Source: Saccharothrix deserti
GTDB taxonomy: Bacteria; Actinomycetota; Actinomycetes; Mycobacteriales; Pseudonocardiaceae
DNA length: 64,000 nt
Assembly: GCF_009769385.1 (NCBI RefSeq)
Contig: NZ_VKAB01000008.1
Coordinates: 1-64,000 of the forward strand
Direction of reading: 5' to 3'
This document shows positions 1 through 11,695 of this stretch, in pieces; positions within the stretch are counted from its first letter, which is position 1; the number at the start of each line of letters is the position of its first letter. The translations under genes and the position numbers were made by a program. Below the pieces are notes generated by a model. It was given only the letters and a program-made list of their open reading frames with translations. It was not told the DNA's origin and did no database searches.

Positions 1-148
1 AGACCTCCGAGTACTCGCGGCGCAACGCCATCAGGCCGGGCATCTCGTGCTCGGCCAGGCGGATCTCCTTGCGGCCGAACTCGGCCAGGGACAGGTCCGC
101 CACGGCGAAGTCGATGCCGTTGCGGGTCTGGAGCCTCTCGGCGGTCAT
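1..148 (-). CDS. ahcY: Adenosylhomocysteinase, N-terminal part (cut by window edge)
   Basis: The first 49 codons of S-adenosylhomocysteine hydrolase are visible; the rest lies beyond the left edge. The enzyme is a cytosolic NAD-dependent hydrolase that splits S-adenosylhomocysteine into adenosine and homocysteine in the activated methyl cycle. The translated start runs from [11 protein letters not shown] into [16 protein letters not shown] and then [13 protein letters not shown], the strongly conserved N-terminus of the family. The ATG at 148 is preceded by GAGGAA seven bases upstream, which fixes the start. In M. tuberculosis sahH also lies upstream of the manA/manB region, so the position fits. 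No SAH riboswitch fold was recognised in the short leader. Confidence 0.93.
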   Translation of the reverse strand, partial: MTAERLQTRNGIDFAVADLSLAEFGRKEIRLAEHEMPGLMALRREYSEV

Positions 149-274
149 CGCGGGTTCCTCCATCTCGGGTTCGCCCGACCCTACCGCCCGCCACGCCGGT
201 CCACGGACGTCGCCTGCATGTGGCTTCGGATGGACCACTATGACGAGGCTGACGTGAGGTTCGCGGGAGGTTTT

Positions 275-3950
<3,676 letters not shown>

Positions 3951-3957
3951 GCAGGCA

Positions 3958-3963
3958 AAACTA
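3958..3963 (-). promoter_or_regulatory. -10 element, leaderless promoter of the MutL-like gene
   Basis: On the minus strand TAGTTT is followed by seven bases and then the ATG at 3950. This is the usual layout of an actinobacterial leaderless promoter; no Shine-Dalgarno sequence is present. Confidence 0.5.
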
Positions 3964-4027
3964 CCGGTGGCGCCGATTGTCGGACCCCACCTCTAGGCTG
4001 ATCGGACCAATCAACGCAGGAGGAGCT

Positions 4028-5548
4028 GTGCCGGGGAACGGGCTGTGGCGCACGAAGTCGATCGAGCAGTCGATCGCCGACACCGACGAGCCGGAGACCA
4101 GACTGCGCAAGGACCTCACCGCGTGGGACCTGACGGTGTTCGGTGTCGCGGTGGTGATCGGCGCGGGCATCTTCACGCTCACCGCGTCCACCGCGGGCAA
4201 CCTCGCCGGACCGTCGGTGTCGTTGGCGTTCGTGCTGGCCGCCGTGGCGTGCGCGCTGGCCGCGTTGTGCTACGCGGAGTTCGCCTCGACCGTGCCGGTG
4301 GCCGGCAGCGCGTACACGTTCTCGTACGCCACGTTCGGCGAGTTCATGGCGTGGATCATCGGCTGGGACCTGGTGCTGGAGTTCGCGGTCGGCGCGGCGG
4401 CGGTGGCCAAGGGCTGGTCGGTGTACCTCCAGACGGTGCTCGGGCAGCTCGGCGTGACGGTGAAGACCACCGCGTCGGTCGGCGGGCTCGACGTCGACTG
4501 GGGCTCGCTGCTGCTGATCGCCGTGCTGACCGTGCTGCTCGTGGTCGGCACGAAGCTGTCGTCGCGGGTCAGCGCGGTGATCACGGCGGTGAAGGTGGCC
4601 GTGGTGCTGCTGGTGATCGTGCTCGGCATCGGGTACATCAAGGCGGCGAACTACACCCCGTACATCCCGCCCGCCGAGTCCGGCGGCACGACCGGGTCCG
4701 GCTTGGAGCAGTCGCTGTTCTCGCTGGTCACGGGCTTCGAAGGCAGCACGTACGGTGTGCTGGGGCTGCTGGCCGCCGCGTCGCTGGTGTTCTTCGCGTT
4801 CATCGGCTTCGACGTGGTCGCGACGACCGCCGAGGAGACGCGCAACCCCCAGCGCGCCGTGCCGCGCGGCATCCTCGGGTCGCTGGCGATCGTGACGGTG
4901 CTGTACGTGGCGGTGTCGCTGGTGATCACCGGGATGCTGCCGTACGACCAGCTCAAGACCCAGCCGGACGGCACCCGGGCCACGTTGGCCACGGCGTTCT
5001 CGCAGAACGGCGTGGACTGGGCGGCCACCGTCATCTCGGTCGGCGCGCTGGCGGGCCTGACCACCGTCGTGATGGTGCTGATGCTGGGCCAGTCGCGGGT
5101 GCTGTTCGCGATGTCCCGTGACGGTCTGCTGCCGCGCGGCCTGGCCCGCACGGGTCAGCACGGCACGCCGTTCCGGATCACCATCGCCATCGGCGTCCTG
5201 GTCGCCATCGCGGCCGGTTTCTTCCCGGCGGGCAAGCTGGAGGAGATGGTGAACGTCGGCACGCTGTTCGCGTTCATCCTGGTCTCCGCCGGTGTCCTGG
5301 TGCTCCGCAAGACCCGCCCCGACCTGCCGCGCGGCTTCCGCGTGCCGTGGGTGCCGGTGGTGCCGATCCTCGCGATCCTGGCCTGCCTGTGGCTGATGCT
5401 GAACCTGACCGCGCTCACCTGGGTCCGGTTCCTGGTGTGGATGGCCCTGGGCGTCGTCGTGTACTTCGCATACAGCCGACGGCACTCCCTGCTGGGCCAG
5501 AAGGGCGCCACCGCCGTGCCCGTGGTGAAGCACGACGAGATCCCGTAA
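4028..5548 (+). CDS. APC-family amino acid permease (cationic amino acid transporter type)
   Basis: A 506-residue integral membrane permease of the amino acid-polyamine-organocation superfamily. The N-terminal segment LWRTKSIEQSIADTDEPE is typical of bacterial CAT-type permeases, followed by the TM1 signature VVIGAGIFTLTAS and about twelve hydrophobic spans. FFAFIGFDVVATTAEETRNP is the conserved TM6-loop region. It probably imports amino acids with protons; the substrate cannot be read from sequence. GTG at 4028 is chosen because AGGAGG begins ten bases before it; an in-frame ATG at 3977 lacks a ribosome binding site. M. tuberculosis Rv3253c, a permease at the same place in the block, is the likely counterpart. 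Confidence 0.9.
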   Translation: MPGNGLWRTKSIEQSIADTDEPETRLRKDLTAWDLTVFGVAVVIGAGIFTLTASTAGNLAGPSVSLAFVLAAVACALAALCYAEFASTVPVAGSAYTFSYATFGEFMAWIIGWDLVLEFAVGAAAVAKGWSVYLQTVLGQLGVTVKTTASVGGLDVDWGSLLLIAVLTVLLVVGTKLSSRVSAVITAVKVAVVLLVIVLGIGYIKAANYTPYIPPAESGGTTGSGLEQSLFSLVTGFEGSTYGVLGLLAAASLVFFAFIGFDVVATTAEETRNPQRAVPRGILGSLAIVTVLYVAVSLVITGMLPYDQLKTQPDGTRATLATAFSQNGVDWAATVISVGALAGLTTVVMVLMLGQSRVLFAMSRDGLLPRGLARTGQHGTPFRITIAIGVLVAIAAGFFPAGKLEEMVNVGTLFAFILVSAGVLVLRKTRPDLPRGFRVPWVPVVPILAILACLWLMLNLTALTWVRFLVWMALGVVVYFAYSRRHSLLGQKGATAVPVVKHDEIP

Positions 5549-5563
5549 CACCTCCGCAAACGC

Positions 5564-5599
5564 CGAAGGGCGACGAGCGCAACGGCTCGTCGCCCTTCG
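5564..5599. terminator. Bidirectional hairpin terminator
   Basis: A perfect 15-bp stem (CGAAGGGCGACGAGC and its complement) around a six-base loop lies 15 bases after the permease stop and before the end of the converging CDF gene. The stem end supplies T-rich tails on neither strand beyond CTTCG, so it is an actinobacterial hairpin without a long U tract. Confidence 0.8.
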
Positions 5600-5610
5600 A
5601 CGTCGACTGT

Positions 5611-5655
5611 GTCTTTGAAGACCGTGTCTTTGAAGGTCTTTGAAGGTCTTTGAAG
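5611..5655. repeat. Short tandem repeat, four copies of GTCTTTGAAG
   Basis: Copies start at 5611, 5626, 5636 and 5646. The last three are directly abutting; the first is separated by ACCGT. The tract is AT-richer than its surroundings and lies between the terminator hairpin and the 3' end of the CDF gene. Confidence 0.9.
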
Positions 5656-5666
5656 GAGGGGAGGAA

Positions 5667-6587
5667 CTACGACTTGGCCAGCGACCGGTCCAGGTCGGGC
5701 TCCAGGTAGATCAGCCGGGCGGCGGGCACCTTGTTGCGCACGCGCTGCTCGGCGTCGTCGATGGCCTCGGCCACCTCGGTGATGCTCAGGCCCGGGTTCA
5801 GTGCGATCTTCGCCGCCACCAGCAGCTCGTCCGGCCCGATGTACTGGGTCCGGATGTGGATGACGCGCTGCACCTTGCCCGCCGCCAGCTCGCCCACGAT
5901 CACGTCCAGCTCCGCCGGCACCGCGCCCTCGCCGATCAGCAGCGACTTCATCTCCACGATCAGGATGACCGCGATCACGCCGAGCAGCACACCGATGCAG
6001 ATGGTGCCGATCGCGTCCCACACCGGGTCACCGGTGATGGTCGACAGCCCCACCCCGAACAGGGCCAGGACCAGGCCGAACAGCGCGCCGGCGTCCTCCA
6101 GCAGCACGACCGGCAGCTCGGGCACCTTCGACTGGCGGATGAACTGCCACCACGTGGCGTCACCCCTGATCTTGTTCGACTCGACGATCGCGGTGCGGAA
6201 GCTGTAGATCTCCAGGCCGATCGCGACGACCAGGATGATCACCGCGACGATCGGGCTGCTCAGCTGCTCGTGGGACTCCAGCTTGTGGATGCCCTCGTAC
6301 AGGGCGAACACCGAGCCCAGGCTGAACAGCATCAGCGCCACGATGAACGAGTAGAAGTACCGGTCCCGACCGAACCCGAACGGGTGGTTGAGGGTGGCCT
6401 TGCGCTGCGAGGTCTTCTGCCCCAGCAGCAGCAGGCCCTGGTTGGACGTGTCCGCCACCGAGTGCACCGACTCGGCGAGCATGGACGACGATCCGGTGAT
6501 CAGGAAGCCGACGAACTTCGCCACGGCAATCCCGGCGTTGGCCACCAGTGCGGCGATGATCGCCTTGGTCCCGCCCCCTGCTGACAC
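5667..6587 (-). CDS. Cation diffusion facilitator (CDF) family transporter
   Basis: A 306-residue membrane protein of the CDF family, which exports divalent metals such as zinc, cobalt, iron or manganese in exchange for protons. Residues around H42 and D46 (SVHSVADTSNQ) match the first metal-site helix, and LNHPFGFGRDRYF is the family hallmark loop after TM2. About six membrane spans are followed by a C-terminal cytoplasmic domain. GTG at 6587 is preceded by AGGGAG at suitable spacing. It lies directly downstream of manA on the same strand but with its own leader, so co-transcription is uncertain. Metal specificity cannot be read with confidence. Confidence 0.9.
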   Translation of the reverse strand: MSAGGGTKAIIAALVANAGIAVAKFVGFLITGSSSMLAESVHSVADTSNQGLLLLGQKTSQRKATLNHPFGFGRDRYFYSFIVALMLFSLGSVFALYEGIHKLESHEQLSSPIVAVIILVVAIGLEIYSFRTAIVESNKIRGDATWWQFIRQSKVPELPVVLLEDAGALFGLVLALFGVGLSTITGDPVWDAIGTICIGVLLGVIAVILIVEMKSLLIGEGAVPAELDVIVGELAAGKVQRVIHIRTQYIGPDELLVAAKIALNPGLSITEVAEAIDDAEQRVRNKVPAARLIYLEPDLDRSLAKS

Positions 6588-6630
6588 GGTTGCTCCCTAA
6601 GCGCCCAAGTCCGATTGGTCGGGTGTGACC

Positions 6631-7854
6631 CTACTCAACCCCGGGGGTGGCGCGGAAAAGCTGGGTGTCGACGTCCGCCGTGACGACCACGGCCGGGTCC
6701 TGCGCGGGCAGCCACACGGACTGGCCGCGTTCCAGCACCAGCGACTCGCGCCCGGTCGACAACCGCGCCCGGCCACGCGTGCAGAGCAGGATCTGCGGCC
6801 CGCTGTGGTCGACCCGGACCTCGGCCGAAGCCGAAGGCCCGACCTCGATCCGCGACAGCTCGAACTCCGGGCACCCCGTCCGGTACGCCCACAGCCCCGG
6901 TGACGTCCGCACACCGCTCTGCACCGGCATGTCGCCGCACCGGAAGTCGAGCACGCGCATCAGCTCGGGCACGTCCACGTGCTTGGGCGTCAGCCCGCAC
7001 CGCAGCACGTTGTCCGAGTTCGCCAGGATCTCCACCCCGGTGCCGTGCAGGTAGGCGTGCAGGTTGCCGGCGGGCAGGTAGATCGCCTCGCCGGGCTGGA
7101 GCACGAGCCGGTTGAGCAGCAGCGCGGCCAGCACGCCCGCGTCACCGGGGTACGCCTCGCCCAGCTCCAGGATCGTCCGGCACTCCAGGTCGAACTCGCC
7201 GTGCTCCTTCACGTGCAGCACGCACGCGTCCAGCACCTGCGGCAGGAGCATGCCCAGCGCGGTCTGCGGCAGCGTGATGAGGGTCGTGAACAGCGCCCGC
7301 AGCCCGCTCGCGTCCGGCTGGGCGGCCAGCAGCTCGGCGTACGGGGCGAAGTCCGGCGCGTCCAACGACCGCAGCAACGCCACCGTGCGCTCCGGCTCGC
7401 GGAACCCCGCCAACGCGTGGAACTCGGTCAACGCGCAGATCAGCTCGGGCTTCGCGGACGGGTCCTTGTAGTTGCGCACCGGCGAGTCCATCGGCACGCC
7501 CGCCGCGTCCTCGGCGGCGAACCCGTTCGCGGCCTGCTCGGCCGACGGGTGCGCCTGCAGGCTCAACGGCTCGTCCGCGGCCAGCACCTTGAGCAGGAAC
7601 GGCAACCGGCTGCCCCAGCGGTCGGCGTGCCGGGTGCCCAGCTGCCCCTCCGGGTCGTCGGTGAGCATGTCGAGCAGCGAGCGGTACTCGCCGTCCGGGC
7701 CCACCACCCGCGACGGGTCACCGGGGTGGGCGCCCATCCACAGCTCGGCCTCGGGGTGCGGCGTCGGCACCTCCCTCCCGAGCAGCTCTGCGATGGCGGT
7801 GCGCGATCCCCACGCGTACGCGCGCACCGCGTTGTGCAGCAGGTCCACAGTCAT
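6631..7854 (-). CDS. manA: Mannose-6-phosphate isomerase, class I
   Basis: A 407-residue zinc-dependent cytosolic isomerase interconverting fructose-6-phosphate and mannose-6-phosphate, the entry step to GDP-mannose and hence mannolipids and lipoglycans. Zinc ligands of the class I cupin fold are visible: LSLQAHPS supplies Gln100 and His102, and KPELICALTEFHALAGF supplies Glu137. Its ATG lies five bases after the TGA of the upstream SIS-domain gene, so it is the last gene of the manB operon. The same order (manB, SIS protein, manA) occurs in mycobacteria. Confidence 0.95.
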   Translation of the reverse strand: MTVDLLHNAVRAYAWGSRTAIAELLGREVPTPHPEAELWMGAHPGDPSRVVGPDGEYRSLLDMLTDDPEGQLGTRHADRWGSRLPFLLKVLAADEPLSLQAHPSAEQAANGFAAEDAAGVPMDSPVRNYKDPSAKPELICALTEFHALAGFREPERTVALLRSLDAPDFAPYAELLAAQPDASGLRALFTTLITLPQTALGMLLPQVLDACVLHVKEHGEFDLECRTILELGEAYPGDAGVLAALLLNRLVLQPGEAIYLPAGNLHAYLHGTGVEILANSDNVLRCGLTPKHVDVPELMRVLDFRCGDMPVQSGVRTSPGLWAYRTGCPEFELSRIEVGPSASAEVRVDHSGPQILLCTRGRARLSTGRESLVLERGQSVWLPAQDPAVVVTADVDTQLFRATPGVE

Positions 7855-7858
7855 CCCT

Positions 7859-8935
7859 TCACATGGCCGGCGCGTACAGGCCGGGCCCGCCCAGCGTGCC
7901 CGCCGCCAGGCCCAGGTACAACGCGGCCAACTCGAACCGCAAGGCGAGCAGCGCGGCGCACACGGCGTCCCCGCCGCTCACCTCCTCGGCCGGTTCGAGC
8001 ACGTCGGCTCCGGACAAGGTCTCCATCGCGACCCGCCGGGCGAACTCGGCCTGCGGGCCCTGGCGCACGGCCAGCAGCATCACGCGGACCATGCCTTCCG
8101 ACTCGTCGTCCGGGTCGGCGAACAGGTCGTCGCCGGACGTGCCGCGCACCGCCCGGCGGTGCAGCACCGACCGGGTCAGTGCCTGAGGATAGCCGGCCAC
8201 GTCGCTCACCACGCCCGCGTAACCGGCCAACGCGCCCGCGCCGTGCACGGCGACGGCCGTCGCCAGGTCGTCCAGACCCCACAGCAGCGGGGTGCGCTCG
8301 GCGACCCGCAGCGCGAGCGTCTTGGCCGGGTTCACGAACGACTCGTGCATCGGGTGGCACCGCTCGGCCTCCCGGTCCAGCTCGTCCGCGATGGCCTGCA
8401 CGTCCACGTCGAGCAGGCCCAACGCCTTCAACGCGACCAGCCACGCGGCGAGGCAGCGGGGGAAGCCGAAGCCCGCCGGCACCGGCACCCGCGGCGGGAT
8501 CAGCAGCGCGTGCTGCGCGGCGGACGCGGCCACCGGGCCGTCCGGCTCGGCGGTCAGCAGCACCCGCGCGCCACGGCGGGCCGCCCGGTGCACCGACTCG
8601 GCCAGCTGCACGTCACCGGGGTCTTCGGTGTGCGCGAGGACCACGTCCAGCGCGCCCACCCACGTCGGCACGTCGTCGGTGACCACGACCGGCACCGGGC
8701 AGCGCGGCCCGAGCAGAGCCGTCACCAGACCGGCCACCGCCGTGCCCACGCCGGGCCGGGTGACCAGCACCAACGCCCGCGGGCGTTCCTGGAACACCCT
8801 GGTGACGCCGAGGTCTTCCGCCGCCTCGGCGGTCGCGCGGACCTGCGCGCCCGCACGTGCGGCCGCGCGCAGCAGACCCTCCCGGTCAGCTTCGCTGAGC
8901 CGGGACTGGTCGTCGAGGAGGCTGTCGTCGAGCAC
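7859..8935 (-). CDS. SIS-domain protein, TobH / phosphoglucose-phosphomannose isomerase-like
   Basis: A 358-residue protein matching the actinobacterial family annotated as TobH or bifunctional PGI/PMI-like, the counterpart of Rv3256c between manB and manA. It has the layout of sugar isomerase (SIS) proteins: N-terminal region with VTRVFQERPRALVLVTRPG, then RAARRGARVLLTAEPDGPVA and a C-terminal helical half containing ALTRSVLHRRAVRG. A sugar-phosphate role is inferred from fold and neighbours; the actual reaction is not established and the protein may be regulatory. GTG at 8935 starts seven bases after the Trm112 stop, with GGTGA providing only a weak ribosome binding site, consistent with translational coupling. 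Confidence 0.8.
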   Translation of the reverse strand: MLDDSLLDDQSRLSEADREGLLRAAARAGAQVRATAEAAEDLGVTRVFQERPRALVLVTRPGVGTAVAGLVTALLGPRCPVPVVVTDDVPTWVGALDVVLAHTEDPGDVQLAESVHRAARRGARVLLTAEPDGPVAASAAQHALLIPPRVPVPAGFGFPRCLAAWLVALKALGLLDVDVQAIADELDREAERCHPMHESFVNPAKTLALRVAERTPLLWGLDDLATAVAVHGAGALAGYAGVVSDVAGYPQALTRSVLHRRAVRGTSGDDLFADPDDESEGMVRVMLLAVRQGPQAEFARRVAMETLSGADVLEPAEEVSGGDAVCAALLALRFELAALYLGLAAGTLGGPGLYAPAM

Positions 8936-8941
8936 TCGGCA

Positions 8942-9148
8942 TCACCCTGCCGTCGGCTCGACAGCTTCGTCGAGCAGCAACACCGGGATGCCGTCCCGAA
9001 CCGGGAACGACCGGCCGCACGAGGTGCAGGTCAGGTAGTCCGCCAGCGGGTCGGACGCGGTGCCGACCTTCAGCGGCGCGTGCTCCGGGCACGGGCACGC
9101 CAGGATCTCCAGCAACTGCGCGTCGAGTTGGACAGCCACGGTGCTCAT
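8942..9148 (-). CDS. Trm112-like small zinc protein
   Basis: A 68-residue Trm112/YcaR family protein. The fold is indicated by LEILACPCPEH near the start and LTCTSCGRSFPVRDGIPVLL near the end, giving cysteines 18, 20, 41 and 44 as a probable zinc site. Trm112 proteins act as partners that stabilise or activate methyltransferases, and bacterial versions are often small solo proteins; which partner is used here is unknown. The ATG at 9148 overlaps the TGA of manB by ATGA, so it is translationally coupled and part of the mannose operon. Confidence 0.88.
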   Translation of the reverse strand: MSTVAVQLDAQLLEILACPCPEHAPLKVGTASDPLADYLTCTSCGRSFPVRDGIPVLLLDEAVEPTAG

Positions 9149-10503
9149 CCCCTCACGATCGACAGGACCTCGTCGCGCAACGCCGCGACCGAGGCCGCGT
9201 CGGCGGCTTCGACGTTGAGCCGGAGCAGCGGCTCGGTGTTGGACGCACGGAGGTTGAACCAGGAGCCGTCCGGCAGGTTCACCGTGAGGCCGTCCAGCTC
9301 GTCCAGCTCGACGCCCTCGCGCCCGCCGAACTCGGCCTTGATGGCGGCCAGCCTGCCCTTCTGGTCGTCCACCGTGGAGTTGATCTCACCGGACGCGGCG
9401 TAGCGGGAGTAGTCGCTGGTCAGAGCGGACAGCGTACCGTCCTGCTCGCCGAGTGCGGCCAGCACGTGCAGCGCGGCCAGCATGCCCGTGTCGGCACGCC
9501 AGAAGTCGCGGAAGTAGTAGTGCGCGGAGTGCTCGCCGCCGAAGATGGCGCCGGTCTTGGCCATCTCCTCCTTGATGAAGGAGTGGCCGACGCGGGTGCG
9601 CACCGGGACGCCGCCGTGCTCGCGGACGATCTCCGGCACGCCGTGCGAGGTGATCAGGTTGTGGATGATCGTGCCGCCCGGGTCCTTGGCCAGCTCGCGC
9701 ACCGCGACCAGGGCGGTGATGGCGGACGGGGACACCGGCTCGCCGCGCTCGTCCACCACGAAGCAGCGGTCCGCGTCGCCGTCGAACGCCACGCCCGCGT
9801 CGGCCTGCTCCTCGCGGACCCTGGCCTGGAGGTCGACGATGTTCTTCGGGTCGAGCGGGTTGGCCTCGTGGTTCGGGAAGTTGCCGTCCAGCTCGAAGTA
9901 CATCGGGACGATGTCGATGGGCAGGCCCTCGAAGACCTTCGGCACGGTGTGGCCGCCCATGCCGTTGCCCGCGTCCACCACGACCTTCAGCGGCCGACTG
10001 GAGCTCAGGTCCACCAGTTCGCGCAGGTAGGCGGCGTAATCGGTGAGCATGTCCTGCTCGGTGACCGTGCCCTTGGTGACGCCCTCGGCGTCCGGGACGC
10101 CCTGCTCGGCGTCCGCTCGGATCTGCCCGAGGCCGCTGTCCTGGCCGACCGGGGCGGCGCCCGCGCGGCACAGCTTGATGCCGTTGTACTTCGCCGGGTT
10201 GTGGCTCGCGGTGAACATCGCGCCGGGCAGGTCCAGCTTGCCGGAGGCGAAGTACAGCATGTCGGTGCTGGCCAGACCGATGCTGATGACGTCGACGCCC
10301 TGCGCGGTGACGCCCTCGGCGAACGCCGCGGCCAGGCCCGGCGAGGAGTCGCGCATGTCGTGGCCGATCACCACGGCGGGGCCGCCGACCAGGCGGGCGA
10401 ACGCCGCGCCGAAGTCGCGTACGACGTCCGCGTCGAGCTGTTCCCCGACGACACCGCGGATGTCGTAAGCCTTGACGATGCCGGACAGATCGCGCACGGC
10501 CAC
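9145..10503 (-). CDS. manB: Phosphomannomutase / phosphoglucomutase
   Basis: A 452-residue alpha-D-phosphohexomutase converting mannose-6-phosphate to mannose-1-phosphate (and often glucose phosphates). The active-site serine lies in FTASHNPAKYNGIK (Ser100), the metal loop is FDGDADRCF, and the sugar-binding loop GEHSAHYYF is present, so all key motifs are intact. It is the first gene of a tightly coupled minus-strand operon manB, trm112-like, SIS protein, manA. GTG at 10503 has GGGAG immediately upstream. With ManA and ManC (20 kb) it completes the path from fructose-6-phosphate to GDP-mannose. Confidence 0.95.
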   Translation of the reverse strand: MAVRDLSGIVKAYDIRGVVGEQLDADVVRDFGAAFARLVGGPAVVIGHDMRDSSPGLAAAFAEGVTAQGVDVISIGLASTDMLYFASGKLDLPGAMFTASHNPAKYNGIKLCRAGAAPVGQDSGLGQIRADAEQGVPDAEGVTKGTVTEQDMLTDYAAYLRELVDLSSSRPLKVVVDAGNGMGGHTVPKVFEGLPIDIVPMYFELDGNFPNHEANPLDPKNIVDLQARVREEQADAGVAFDGDADRCFVVDERGEPVSPSAITALVAVRELAKDPGGTIIHNLITSHGVPEIVREHGGVPVRTRVGHSFIKEEMAKTGAIFGGEHSAHYYFRDFWRADTGMLAALHVLAALGEQDGTLSALTSDYSRYAASGEINSTVDDQKGRLAAIKAEFGGREGVELDELDGLTVNLPDGSWFNLRASNTEPLLRLNVEAADAASVAALRDEVLSIVRG

Positions 10504-10575
10504 ACTCCCAAGTTGGCTCTTGACACTGCCTTGGGAAGCCTACCGGCGCGCGCCTGAGCGTCGTGTCCGGTCCGT

Positions 10576-10935
10576 TCAGTCGTCGTTGGGATCCGGGAGT
10601 ACACGCAGGTGGCCGCGCCTGATGGTGCCCGCGGGCATCTCCGGCACCTCGATCGGCGGGGTGGCCCGGCCGGCCTCGCGGACCGCCTCGGCCAACGCGG
10701 TCAGGTCGTCCACGGTCGGCTCGGGCGCCCGGAACTCGCCCTGGTGCCGCACGACCTCCCAGCCGCGCGGCGCGGTGAGGCGCAGGGCGTGCTCTTCGCA
10801 GAGGTCGTAGGAGTGCGGTTCGGAGTACGTCGCCAGGGGTCCGACCACCGCGGTCGAGTCCGCATAGGCGTACGTGAGCGTGGCGACTGCCGGGTTCGCG
10901 CACCCGGTTCGCGAGCACCGTCTCACGCTCCGCAC
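10576..10935 (-). CDS. DUF3499 family protein
   Basis: A 119-residue protein of the actinobacterial DUF3499 family (Rv3258c in M. tuberculosis), function unknown. Cys7 and Cys12 (CSRTGC), Cys46 and His49 (YDLCEEHALRL) form a plausible zinc-ribbon site; the acidic C-terminus ends in LPDPNDD. It is read toward manB, with about 70 bases between. GTG at 10935 lacks a ribosome binding site; TATCGT seven bases upstream suggests a leaderless mRNA. The neighbouring peptidase-like gene starts divergently about 160 bases away, as in the mycobacterial block. Confidence 0.88.
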   Translation of the reverse strand: MRSVRRCSRTGCANPAVATLTYAYADSTAVVGPLATYSEPHSYDLCEEHALRLTAPRGWEVVRHQGEFRAPEPTVDDLTALAEAVREAGRATPPIEVPEMPAGTIRRGHLRVLPDPNDD

Positions 10936-10942
10936 GGCGGGG

Positions 10943-10948
10943 ACGATA
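10943..10948 (-). promoter_or_regulatory. -10 element, leaderless promoter of DUF3499 gene
   Basis: TATCGT on the minus strand followed by seven bases and the GTG at 10935. A good match to TANNNT with leaderless spacing. Confidence 0.5.
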
Positions 10949-11080
10949 TCGCGTCCCGCACGGCGTGTGTTGGATTACCTCCGGCGCGGCGCTGGAGGTG
11001 GTGCCGGACTTCGGCAAGTTGCCTGGTCGCGGAGGTACCCCGTGCGGTCGGGCGGCGTACGTGGCCCGGCGGCGGACAAC

Positions 11081-11086
11081 TACCCT
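11081..11086 (+). promoter_or_regulatory. -10 element, leaderless promoter of peptidase-like gene
   Basis: TACCCT followed by seven bases and the GTG at 11094. No Shine-Dalgarno sequence precedes the start. Confidence 0.5.
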
Positions 11087-11093
11087 CTACCCC

Positions 11094-11546
11094 GTGGTGA
11101 TGGCTCGGGGTTCACGGCGGCAGGGCACTCCGCGACGACGCAACCGCGACCGGCACGGGCGGGGGTTGCGCGGTCCGCTGTACCCGGCCACGTTGCCCGC
11201 GGCCCGGAGCCGGGCGGAGAAGTTCGACGCGCTGGTGCTGGAGGCGTTGGAGCCGATCGAGGCCCGGTGGCGGACGGAGCTCACGCAGCTGGACGTCGCG
11301 GTGGACGACGTGCCGGACATCGAGCCGCCCGGCGACGACGGTGACGTGGTGGAAGACGGCAACGTGCCGTTGGCGCGCCTGGTCCCGGCCGGCGCGGACC
11401 GCCGTGCCCGCATCGTCCTGTACCGGCGGCCGCTCGAAGCGCGTGCCAAGGACGGCGCCGACCTGTCCGACCTGGTCCACGACGTCCTCGTCGAACAGGT
11501 GGCCAACTACCTGGGCCTGGACCCCGACGTGATCGACGGCGACTGA
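11094..11546 (+). CDS. Metallopeptidase-like family protein (zincin-like, degenerate motif)
   Basis: A protein of about 150 residues resembling the small zincin-like metallopeptidase family, equivalent to Rv3259. The N-terminus is very Arg-rich (MARGSRRQGTPRRRNRDRH). The segment where family members carry HExxH reads DLVHDVLVEQVANYLGL, so the first catalytic glutamate position is Asp and the second histidine is replaced by Gln; peptidase activity is therefore doubtful. Start candidates are GTG 11094, GTG 11097 and ATG 11100; the first is chosen because TACCCT sits seven bases upstream. The stop is 14 bases before repeat array A. Confidence 0.75.
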   Translation: MVMARGSRRQGTPRRRNRDRHGRGLRGPLYPATLPAARSRAEKFDALVLEALEPIEARWRTELTQLDVAVDDVPDIEPPGDDGDVVEDGNVPLARLVPAGADRRARIVLYRRPLEARAKDGADLSDLVHDVLVEQVANYLGLDPDVIDGD

Positions 11547-11560
11547 CCCTCACCCCGCCC

Positions 11561-11692
11561 GTCCTGAACGTAGGACACACCCATCCCGAACGTAGGACAC
11601 GCGCAACCTGAGTGTTCGACTCTCGCGAGAGTCCTACGTTCAGGACGCGAGAGTCCTACGTGCAGGAGGCCTGAGTTCTACGTTCAGGTTGA
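11561..11692. repeat. 22-bp-unit repeat array, locus A
   Basis: Six contiguous 22-bp units at 11561, 11583, 11605, 11627, 11649 and 11671. Read in one direction the consensus is GAGAGTC, then CTACGT (or GAACNC), then TCAGG, then a variable tail. Units 1-3 are inverted and units 4-6 direct, so the array is symmetric about 11626/11627, where GACTCTCGCGAGAGTC forms a perfect 16-bp palindrome (11618-11633). GTCCTGAACGTAGGAC at 11561-11576 recurs as its exact reverse complement at 11631-11646. The array fills the space between the convergent peptidase-like and glycosyltransferase genes. The same units occur in loci B and C. Confidence 0.95.
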
Positions 11693-11695
11693 GCG

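Noticed and set aside
149-274. SAH riboswitch upstream of ahcY
   Set aside because: The leader is short and I see no conserved pseudoknot-like pairing; only a ribosome binding site is evident.
11561-11692. CRISPR array
   Set aside because: Units abut without unique spacers, vary in sequence, and change orientation; no cas genes are present.
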